From Aestuariivita sp. (lineage in GTDB: Bacteria > Pseudomonadota > Alphaproteobacteria > Rhodobacterales > Rhodobacteraceae), in contig JAGYKE010000004.1 of the NCBI GenBank assembly GCA_018401465.1, positions 1,143,857 through 1,207,856 on the forward strand: a stretch of 64,000 bases of DNA. The letters are read 5' to 3'. Position 1 is the first letter of the stretch. Every line of letters begins with the position of its first letter. Under the pieces are notes generated by a model. It had not been told where the DNA came from. It ran no database searches and saw nothing but the letters and a program-made list of their open reading frames with translations. Below are positions 54,354 to 64,000 of this stretch, one piece after another. The translations under genes and the position numbers were made by a program.

Positions 54354-55154
54354 GAACACCCCCCGCACCTGTGCGTCGCGGATGGCGAAGCGGCGCGCCA
54401 CATGGGCTGCCAGGTCATCGTCCATCGGGGCCAGCGTGACCGGCTTCACCCCGTCCTTCTGGCGGCTGTCGTTGAAGTCGTTATGTCCGCGGATCATCAT
54501 GTCGCTGTCGTCGAAGCGCAGCACGGGCATGAAGCGCGCCAGTTTCTTGTGGGCGAAGTTCATCACCGTGACCGGCGCCCGCGCCCGCACCACGACACCC
54601 AGCGCGGCGGTCGCCAGCGCCTCGCGCAGGGGGGTCACGGCCAGCCCCCCGGGACCCGGCCGCCCGATGAAGCCACGCGCGAAATCCACCGCGAAATGAC
54701 GGTTGTCGCGCAGGAGGGACGCATTGGCCTGCGCCGTGGCCCGCAGGCGTTCCACGAAATCGACCGCGACGGCGTCATCGTCGTCCATGCGGAACTGCGC
54801 CGACGGCCCGGCGGCCAGATCGCCCCGGGCTTCGTTGATCACCTCGCGCAGGACCTCGCGGTGGGGGCCCGGAGGGCGCGTCACGATCACCGCCTGTGGC
54901 AGGTCGGCCACCAGCGCGCGCAGACGTCCCGCCCAAGGGTCGAGCAGGCTGTCGCCAACAAGGATCACAAGGCGGAAATCGGGGTCGGTCTGCGCACGCA
55001 GGGGGGGCAGGGTGACCGCCTCGAACGTGCGCAGGCGGTCCCCGATCCGGTCGGGCGCGTAGAGAAACGCCTCGCGTTCCGCCACGCTGTCATGGGTGAT
55101 CTGAAAGCCACCCAGCGCGGGATATGAGAACCGGCAGATCCCGAGCACCTGCAT
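54312..55154 (-). CDS. Putative rhamnosyltransferase-family glycosyltransferase (B)
   Basis: The 280-residue protein aligns with the gene at 52647: F-E-A-V-T-L-P-P-L-R-A-Q-T-D-P-D-F and F-R-M-D-D-D-D-A-V-A match its F-E-A-L-C-L-P and F-R-L-D-D-D-D. The DDDD motif is at residues 124-127. It starts M-Q-V-L-G-I-C-R-F-S-Y. Its 3' end overlaps the transporter gene by 42 bases on the opposite strand. The acceptor is unknown. Confidence 0.8.
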   Translation of the reverse strand: MQVLGICRFSYPALGGFQITHDSVAEREAFLYAPDRIGDRLRTFEAVTLPPLRAQTDPDFRLVILVGDSLLDPWAGRLRALVADLPQAVIVTRPPGPHREVLREVINEARGDLAAGPSAQFRMDDDDAVAVDFVERLRATAQANASLLRDNRHFAVDFARGFIGRPGPGGLAVTPLREALATAALGVVVRARAPVTVMNFAHKKLARFMPVLRFDDSDMMIRGHNDFNDSRQKDGVKPVTLAPMDDDLAAHVARRFAIRDAQVRGVFSDPGRDGAGGGAA

Positions 55155-55473
55155 GCGCACCCCCTTGCGATGATGCGCCCAAGCTTCCATTCCGCGCCCC
55201 GGCTGGCAAGCGCAGGAAGCGGTGTTGACACTCATTCCGACTCCCCCTATACGCCCGCTATCGCGGTACGGGGGGCATCCCGTTCTGCCATCGAAACTCT
55301 AGTGGTCACGATCCGGTCCCAGTCGGCCCGATCCTCTGGAAACCCACCGCGTCGTCCCGGCAACAGGGGACGAAGGCGGTTTTTGCGTTTTGCGGACGCG
55401 CAAGGCGCGCTGAACGAAGCCGCGGGGTCGTTCCCGCATGACACATGTGTTGTTGAGACGGGAAGAAGACCCA
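55155..55473. other. Divergent region with str-operon promoter and leader
   Basis: This 319-base gap has no credible gene. It contains the consensus promoter listed separately and about 210 bases of leader before rpsL. A hairpin CGTCCC/GGGACG occurs near 55350-55370. The leader may allow S7-type feedback or processing, but no specific element is recognised. No gene is evident on the minus strand before 55154. Confidence 0.6.
55225..55253 (+). promoter_or_regulatory. Strong sigma-70 promoter of rpsL-rpsG-fusA-tuf
   Basis: TTGACA (55225-55230, perfect) is followed after 17 bases by TATACG (55248-55253). Transcription would begin near 55260, leaving about 214 bases of leader before rpsL. It is the best promoter-like sequence noticed in the window and points toward the str operon. 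Confidence 0.7.
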
Positions 55474-55845
55474 ATGCCAACGATCCAGCAGCTGATCCGC
55501 AAACCGCGGCAGCCCAAAGTGAAGCGCTCGAAGTCCCAGCACCTGGAGCAGTGCCCGCAAAAACGTGGCGTCTGCACCCGGGTCTACACGACGACGCCGA
55601 AGAAACCGAACTCGGCCATGCGGAAAGTCGCCAAGGTGCGCCTGACCAACGGGTACGAGGTGATCAGCTACATCCCCGGCGAAAGCCACAACCTGCAGGA
55701 GCACTCTGTGGTGCTGATCCGCGGCGGTCGCGTGAAAGACCTTCCCGGCGTGCGCTACCACATCCTGCGCGGCGTGCTGGACACCCAGGGCGTCAAGAAC
55801 CGCAAGCAGCGCCGTTCGAAATACGGCGCGAAGCGTCCGAAGTAA
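55474..55845 (+). CDS. rpsL: 30S ribosomal protein S12
   Basis: The 123-residue S12 has [22 protein letters not shown] and [11 protein letters not shown]. Both streptomycin-critical lysines (PKKPNSA and RVKDLPG) are wild type. ATG 55474 matches the family start; the ORF is open upstream to 55438. It begins the str operon. Confidence 0.98.
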   Translation: MPTIQQLIRKPRQPKVKRSKSQHLEQCPQKRGVCTRVYTTTPKKPNSAMRKVAKVRLTNGYEVISYIPGESHNLQEHSVVLIRGGRVKDLPGVRYHILRGVLDTQGVKNRKQRRSKYGAKRPK

Positions 55846-56328
<483 letters not shown>

Positions 56329-56349
56329 CATTTTTCGAGGCTGACGATC

Positions 56350-58473
<2,124 letters not shown>

Positions 58474-58475
58474 AT

Positions 58476-58536
58476 GTCGGTGGGTTACGCCCACCCTACC
58501 ACAACCCTGTAGGGTGGGTGCCAACCCACCGTCCGA
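58476..58536 (+). repeat. REP-like inverted repeat pair between fusA and tuf
   Basis: The left arm (58478-58499) starts CGGTGGGTTACG and ends CCCACCCTAC. The right arm (58509-58531) is its near reverse complement, starting GTAGGGTGGGTGCC and ending AACCCACCG. A related unit occurs between rplW and rplB at 61913. Such CGGTGGGT..CCCTAC units resemble dispersed REP/REPIN elements. It would form a strong hairpin in the fusA-tuf mRNA. Confidence 0.65.
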
Positions 58537-58556
58537 CACGATAAAGGAGACCCCCC

Positions 58557-59732
<1,176 letters not shown>

Positions 59733-59740
59733 ACGACAGA

Positions 59741-59765
59741 CGGGCGCGCGCAACACGCGCGCCCG
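59741..59765 (+). terminator. GC-rich hairpin after tuf copy 2
   Basis: CGGGCGCGCG and CGCGCGCCCG form a perfect 10-bp stem with a 5-base loop (CAACA), 8 bases after the stop. No T-run follows, so it may be a partial terminator or stability hairpin between the str and S10 operons. Confidence 0.5.
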
Positions 59766-59851
59766 CACCCCGGCCCGCCAGGGCCGAAATTGAAACCGGT
59801 TCGACGAGGGACGCGTGATTTGCCCCTCCTCTCAACTGAAAGGACCAGACC

Positions 59852-60172
59852 ATGGCGATTGCCAGCCAGAATATCCGGATCCGCCTGAAGGCGTTCGATT
59901 ACCGGGTTCTCGATGCCTCGACGCAGGAGATCGTGAACACCGCGAAGCGTACGGGCGCACAGGTCCGCGGGCCGATTCCGCTGCCCAACAAGATCGAGAA
60001 GTTCACCGTTCTGCGGGGACCTCACATCGACAAGAAATCCCGCGACCAGTTCGAGATCCGCACCCATAAGCGGCTGCTCGACATCGTTGATCCGACCCCG
60101 CAGACCGTGGACGCGCTGATGAAGCTCGACCTCGCGGCCGGCGTGGACGTCGAGATCAAGCTGCAGTCGTAA
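59852..60172 (+). CDS. rpsJ: 30S ribosomal protein S10
   Basis: The 106-residue S10 (also NusE) contains [30 protein letters not shown] and [10 protein letters not shown]. The first gene of the S10 operon; a TGAAAGGACC ribosome site precedes it. Confidence 0.98.
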   Translation: MAIASQNIRIRLKAFDYRVLDASTQEIVNTAKRTGAQVRGPIPLPNKIEKFTVLRGPHIDKKSRDQFEIRTHKRLLDIVDPTPQTVDALMKLDLAAGVDVEIKLQS

Positions 60173-60189
60173 GTCTGGAGGGTCATCAC

Positions 60190-60924
60190 ATGCGCTCTGG
60201 AATTCTCGCAAAAAAAGTCGGCATGACGCGTCTCTTCCTTGAAGATGGCCGTCAGGTGCCCGTCACCGTGCTGCAACTCGACAACCTTCAGGTCGTCGCG
60301 CAGCGCACCAAGGAAAAGGACGGCTACACGGCCGTCCAGCTGGGCGCCGGTTCGCCCAAGATCAAGCGCGTCTCGAAGGCGATGCGCGGCCATTTCGCCG
60401 CCGCGTCGGTGGAACCCAAGCGCAAGCTGGCCGAGTTCCGCGTGACCGAGGACAACCTGATTGATGTCGGCGCCGAGCTTTCGGCAGAACACTTCCTGGC
60501 GGGCCAGAAAGTGGACGTGTCGGGAACCTCGATCGGCAAAGGCTTTGCCGGCGTCATGAAGCGTCACAACTTCGGCGGTCTGCGCGCCTCGCACGGTGTG
60601 TCGATCAGCCACCGTTCGCACGGGTCCACCGGCCAGTGCCAGGACCCCGGCAAGGTGTTCAAGGGCAAGAAGATGGCGGGCCACATGGGCGCTGCGCGGA
60701 TCACCACGCAGAACCTCGAAGTCGTGCGCACCGATGCTGACCGCGGCCTCATCATGGTCAAGGGCGCTGTCCCAGGATCGAAGGGTGGCTGGGTCACCGT
60801 CAAGGACGCCGTGAAGAAGAAACTGCCGGACGGCGTGCCCTTCCCGGCTGCGCTGAAGTCGGCCGCAGCAGCGGCACACGTGGCGGAAGCCGTGGACGCT
60901 CCCGAGGGAGGGGCTGAAGAATGA
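60190..60924 (+). CDS. rplC: 50S ribosomal protein L3
   Basis: The 244-residue L3 begins [14 protein letters not shown]. It contains [11 protein letters not shown] and [22 protein letters not shown], including the Gln that PrmB methylates. It has an Ala-rich C-terminal tail beyond the E. coli length. Overlaps rplD by 4 bases. Confidence 0.98.
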   Translation: MRSGILAKKVGMTRLFLEDGRQVPVTVLQLDNLQVVAQRTKEKDGYTAVQLGAGSPKIKRVSKAMRGHFAAASVEPKRKLAEFRVTEDNLIDVGAELSAEHFLAGQKVDVSGTSIGKGFAGVMKRHNFGGLRASHGVSISHRSHGSTGQCQDPGKVFKGKKMAGHMGAARITTQNLEVVRTDADRGLIMVKGAVPGSKGGWVTVKDAVKKKLPDGVPFPAALKSAAAAAHVAEAVDAPEGGAEE

Positions 60925-61538
60925 AACTCGATGTGATCACCCTGGACGGCGCGAACGCCGGCAGCGCCGATCTCTCGGACGAGATTTTCGGCCTCGATCC
61001 GCGCGCTGACATCCTGCACCGTGTCGTGCGCTGGCAGCGCAACAAGGCGCAGGCCGGTACCCACAAGACACTGGGCCGGTCGGAAGTCAGCTATTCGACC
61101 AAGAAGATCTATCGCCAGAAGGGCACCGGCGGCGCACGCCACGGGTCGCGCAAGGCACCGATCTTCCGCAAGGGCGGCATCTACAAGGGTCCGGTCCCGC
61201 GCAGCCATGCGCATGACCTGCCCAAGAAGTTCCGCAAGCTGGGTCTCAAGCACGCGCTGTCGGCCAAGATGAAGGACGGCTCACTGGTCATCATCGACGC
61301 GGCCGAAGCCAACGGCAAGACCGCGGCGCTGGCCAAGCAGGTCGCGGCACTCGGCTGGAAGCGGGCGCTGATCATCGACGGCGCGCAGGTTCACGAGGGC
61401 TTCGCCCAGGCCGCGCGCAACATCGAAGGTCTCGACGTCCTGCCGTCGATCGGCGCAAACGTCTATGACATCCTCCGTCGCGACACGCTTGTGTTGACGA
61501 AGGCGGCTGTCGAAGCACTGGAGGCCCGCCTGAAATGA
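60921..61538 (+). CDS. rplD: 50S ribosomal protein L4
   Basis: The 205-residue L4 contains the tunnel loop [14 protein letters not shown] and the preceding [10 protein letters not shown]. In enterobacteria L4 represses the S10 operon. It overlaps rplC and rplW by 4 bases each. Confidence 0.98.
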   Translation: MKLDVITLDGANAGSADLSDEIFGLDPRADILHRVVRWQRNKAQAGTHKTLGRSEVSYSTKKIYRQKGTGGARHGSRKAPIFRKGGIYKGPVPRSHAHDLPKKFRKLGLKHALSAKMKDGSLVIIDAAEANGKTAALAKQVAALGWKRALIIDGAQVHEGFAQAARNIEGLDVLPSIGANVYDILRRDTLVLTKAAVEALEARLK

Positions 61539-61831
61539 GCGTGAAACCCGAACATTACGACGTGATCCGCAAGCCGATCATCACGGAAAAGTCCACGATG
61601 GCGTCGGAGAACGGTGCGGTGGTCTTTGAAGTGGCGATCGACGCGAACAAGCCGCAGATCAAGGAAGCGGTCGAAAGCCTCTTCGGCGTGAAGGTCAAGG
61701 CGGTCAACACGGTCGTCACCAAGGGCAAGACGAAGAAGTTCCGCGGCCGCCCCGGCACGCGGCGCGACGTCAAGAAGGCCTATGTGACCCTTGCGGAAGG
61801 GAATACCATTGACGTGAGCACCGGCCTCTAA
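61535..61831 (+). CDS. rplW: 50S ribosomal protein L23
   Basis: The 98-residue L23 has [13 protein letters not shown] and [16 protein letters not shown]. It lies at the tunnel exit, where SRP and trigger factor dock. It is followed by an unusually long 149-base spacer before rplB. Confidence 0.98.
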   Translation: MSVKPEHYDVIRKPIITEKSTMASENGAVVFEVAIDANKPQIKEAVESLFGVKVKAVNTVVTKGKTKKFRGRPGTRRDVKKAYVTLAEGNTIDVSTGL

Positions 61832-61850
61832 TAGGCACGGGCATCCTGCG

Positions 61851-61958
61851 CGGCCCCGGATTCGTCCCGGGGCCGTCGGTTTTCACCGGGGACCTTCGGG
61901 GCCCTACATCCACGGTGGGTGCTAGCACCCGCCCTACATAGGCGGGACCTGTCCCGCC
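61851..61958 (+). repeat. Hairpins and REP-like unit in the rplW-rplB spacer
   Basis: CGGCCCCGG/CCGGGGCCG (61851-61875) is a 9-bp hairpin followed by TCGGTTTT. A REP-like unit at 61913-61937 begins CGGTGGGT and ends GCCCTAC, containing the palindrome GGGTGCTAGCACCC. A further hairpin GGCGGGAC/GTCCCGCC ends at 61958. GCCCTACAT is directly repeated at 61901 and 61931. Spacers are normally short here. Confidence 0.6.
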
Positions 61959-61980
61959 GTCTAAACGGAAGACAGAAAGC

Positions 61981-62823
61981 ATGGCACTCAAGTCGTACAA
62001 GCCGACGACGCCGGGCCAGCGCGGGCTGGTGCTGATCGACCGTTCGGAGCTGTACAAGGGACGCCCCGTCAAGGCCCTGACTCAGGGTCTGACGAAATCG
62101 GGCGGCCGGAACAACACCGGACGTATCACGGCATTTCGCCGCGGCGGTGGCGCGAAGCGTCTCTACCGGATCGTTGATTTCAAACGGAACAAGTTCGACG
62201 TGGCGGCAACCGTCGAGCGGATCGAATACGATCCGAACCGGACCGCCTTCATTGCGTTGGTCAAGTATGCAGATGGTGAACAGGCCTATATCCTGGCGCC
62301 GCAGCGTCTCGCGGTGGGTGATCAGGTGATCGCGTCCGCGCGCGCCGACATCAAGCCGGGCAATGCGATGCCGTTCTCGGGCATGCCGATCGGCACGATC
62401 GTCCACAACATCGAGCTGAAGGCCGGCAAGGGCGGGCAGATCGCGCGCGCCGCGGGCACCTATGCCCAGTTCGTGGGCCGTGACGGTGGCTATGCGCAGA
62501 TCCGCCTGTCTTCGGGCGAACTGCGGCTTGTCCGGCAGGAATGCATGGCGACCGTGGGTGCGGTGTCGAACCCCGACAATTCGAACCAGAACCTCGGAAA
62601 AGCCGGCCGCGTCCGCCACATGGGCAAGCGTCCGTCGGTCCGCGGTGTCGCGATGAACCCGATCGACCACCCGCATGGCGGCGGCGAAGGCCGTACCAGC
62701 GGTGGCCGCACGCCGGTCACGCCCTGGGGCAAGGATACCAAGGGTACCCGGACCCGTAACACGAACAAGGCCAGCCAGAAGCTTATCCTTCGCTCGCGGC
62801 ATGCCAAGAAGAAGGGGCGGTAA
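61981..62823 (+). CDS. rplB: 50S ribosomal protein L2
   Basis: The 280-residue L2 starts [14 protein letters not shown]. It has [19 protein letters not shown], and [14 protein letters not shown], the peptidyl-transferase-region signature. rpsS follows after 3 bases. Confidence 0.98.
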   Translation: MALKSYKPTTPGQRGLVLIDRSELYKGRPVKALTQGLTKSGGRNNTGRITAFRRGGGAKRLYRIVDFKRNKFDVAATVERIEYDPNRTAFIALVKYADGEQAYILAPQRLAVGDQVIASARADIKPGNAMPFSGMPIGTIVHNIELKAGKGGQIARAAGTYAQFVGRDGGYAQIRLSSGELRLVRQECMATVGAVSNPDNSNQNLGKAGRVRHMGKRPSVRGVAMNPIDHPHGGGEGRTSGGRTPVTPWGKDTKGTRTRNTNKASQKLILRSRHAKKKGR

Positions 62824-62826
62824 CAC

Positions 62827-63105
62827 ATGCCACGTTCTGTATGGAAAGGCCCGTTCGTCGACGCTTACGTGCTCAAGAAAGCCGAAGCTGCGCGTGAATC
62901 GGGACGCAACGAAGTCATCAAGATCTGGTCGCGCCGTTCGACGATCCTGCCCCAGTTCGTGGGGCTGACCTTCGGCGTCTACAACGGTCAGAAGCACATC
63001 CCGGTGAACGTGTCCGAGGACATGATCGGCCAGAAGTTCGGTGAATATTCGCCGACACGGACCTATCACGGTCACGCGGCCGACAAGAAAGCGAAGCGGA
63101 AGTAA
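62827..63105 (+). CDS. rpsS: 30S ribosomal protein S19
   Basis: The 92-residue S19 has [25 protein letters not shown], and [10 protein letters not shown]. It binds 16S rRNA with S13. The order rplB-rpsS-rplV-rpsC is standard. Confidence 0.98.
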   Translation: MPRSVWKGPFVDAYVLKKAEAARESGRNEVIKIWSRRSTILPQFVGLTFGVYNGQKHIPVNVSEDMIGQKFGEYSPTRTYHGHAADKKAKRK

Positions 63106-63108
63106 GTC

Positions 63109-63489
63109 ATGGGCAAGGCACAGAACCCCCGCCGTGTGGCCGAAAACGAAGCGATGGCGAAAGTCCGCATGCTTCGCACCAGCCCGCAGAAACTAAACCT
63201 CGTCGCGGCGATGATCCGTGGCAAGAAGGTCGACAAGGCGCTGAACGATCTCACCTTCTCGAAGAAGCGGATCGCGCAGGACGTCAAGAAATGCCTTCAG
63301 TCCGCCATCGCCAACGCCGAGAACAACCACAACCTGGACGTTGACGAGCTGATCGTGGCCGAAGCCTATGTCGGCAAAAACCTCGTGATGAAGCGTGGCC
63401 GTCCGCGGGCACGTGGACGGTTCGGCAAGATCATGAAGCCGTTCTCAGAGCTCACCATCAAGGTGCGTCAGATCGAGGAGCAAGTCTGA
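63109..63489 (+). CDS. rplV: 50S ribosomal protein L22
   Basis: The 126-residue L22 contains [28 protein letters not shown] and the tunnel hairpin [12 protein letters not shown]. It overlaps rpsC by one base (TGATG). Confidence 0.98.
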   Translation: MGKAQNPRRVAENEAMAKVRMLRTSPQKLNLVAAMIRGKKVDKALNDLTFSKKRIAQDVKKCLQSAIANAENNHNLDVDELIVAEAYVGKNLVMKRGRPRARGRFGKIMKPFSELTIKVRQIEEQV

Positions 63490-64000
63490 TGGGACAGAAG
63501 GTCAATCCGATCGGCATGCGCCTGCAGGTGAACCGCACCTGGGACAGCCGCTGGTACGCCGACACGAAGGACTACGGCAATCTTCTTCTGGAAGATCTCA
63601 AGATCCGTGAGTTCATCAAGAAAGAGTGCAATCAGGCCGGCGTGGCCCGCGTGATCATTGAACGTCCGCACAAGAAGTGCCGCGTCACGATTCACACGGC
63701 CCGCCCCGGTGTCATCATCGGCAAGAAAGGCGCGGATATCGAGACGCTGCGCAAGAAGATTGCCCGGATGACGGACAGTGAACTGCACCTGAACATCGTC
63801 GAAGTGCGCAAGCCCGAGCTTGATGCCCAGCTGGTGGCGGAATCGATCGCCCAGCAGCTGGAACGCCGCGTGTCCTTCCGCCGTGCCATGAAGCGCGGCG
63901 TGCAGAACGCGATGAGGATGGGTGCCCTTGGCATCCGGGTGAACGTCGCCGGCCGCCTTGGCGGCGCCGAAATCGCCCGGACAGAATGGTACCGCGAAGG
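63489..64000 (+). CDS. rpsC: 30S ribosomal protein S3 (3'-truncated by window end)
   Basis: ATG 63489 shares its A with the rplV stop. The visible 170 residues read [12 protein letters not shown] and include the KH domain [14 protein letters not shown]. They continue with [10 protein letters not shown] and [10 protein letters not shown]. No stop occurs before position 64000, so the C-terminus lies beyond the window. Confidence 0.97.
   Translation, partial: MGQKVNPIGMRLQVNRTWDSRWYADTKDYGNLLLEDLKIREFIKKECNQAGVARVIIERPHKKCRVTIHTARPGVIIGKKGADIETLRKKIARMTDSELHLNIVEVRKPELDAQLVAESIAQQLERRVSFRRAMKRGVQNAMRMGALGIRVNVAGRLGGAEIARTEWYRE

Overview
The window is a contiguous, high-GC piece of a chromosome from an alphaproteobacterium, most likely family Rhodobacteraceae (Rhodobacter/Roseobacter group). 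The evidence is gene content and order: pdxJ-acpS-lepB-rnc-era-recO, then a probable methylsuccinyl-CoA dehydrogenase, ATP-type pckA, chvI-chvG-hprK-rapZ-EIIA-HPr, the 3-hydroxybutyryl-CoA dehydrogenase/etfA/etfB/cobalamin adenosyltransferase block, and a long translation/transcription core. Translated sequences are typical of that family. No rRNA, CRISPR array, transposase or prophage gene was seen.

Layout. Positions 1-5318 hold a cobalamin-binding-type protein, a NYN-domain protein, folK, rpoZ, the bifunctional ppGpp enzyme and a DUF2062 membrane protein. Positions 5353-12585 hold pdxJ, an unusual hydrolase/membrane fusion, acpS, lepB, rnc, an EamA transporter, era, a DUF1491 gene and recO, many of them overlapping by 4 bases. 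Positions 12603-16861 hold the dehydrogenase, a TauE-type exporter and pckA. Positions 17168-21664 hold the ChvI/ChvG two-component system and an incomplete regulatory phosphotransferase system. Positions 21708-28748 hold an acyltransferase, the ETF/B12 metabolic block, an SDR enzyme and an SH3 protein. Positions 28947-33378 hold parC, a cytochrome P450 and a lipoprotein.

From 33496 onward the window is dominated by gene expression machinery: tuf copy 1, tRNA-Trp, secE-nusG, rplK-rplA, rplJ-rplL-rpoB-rpoC, rpsL-rpsG-fusA-tuf copy 2, and the S10 operon up to a truncated rpsC. Accessory genes sit between these blocks: a DUF374 acyltransferase, a hydratase/CoA-transferase pair resembling the mesaconyl-CoA enzymes Meh/Mct, a peroxiredoxin-like/AraC pair, a zinc-ribbon methyltransferase, and a glycosyltransferase-transporter-glycosyltransferase cassette.

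Two functional themes connect scattered genes. The first is ethylmalonyl-CoA-type carbon metabolism: probable methylsuccinyl-CoA dehydrogenase, its likely electron acceptor ETF, 3-hydroxybutyryl-CoA dehydrogenase, adenosylcobalamin synthesis, the Meh/Mct-like pair, and PEP carboxykinase next to its probable regulators. The second is cell-surface modification genes (two rhamnosyltransferase-like proteins, a methyltransferase, two acyltransferases) placed between essential operons. No single gene is clearly a new system. The best candidates for new biology are the Meh/Mct-like pair, the glycosyltransferase cassette between rpoC and rpsL, the hydrolase fused to about eight membrane helices, and the two intergenic hairpin/repeat families inside the ribosomal and RNA polymerase operons.
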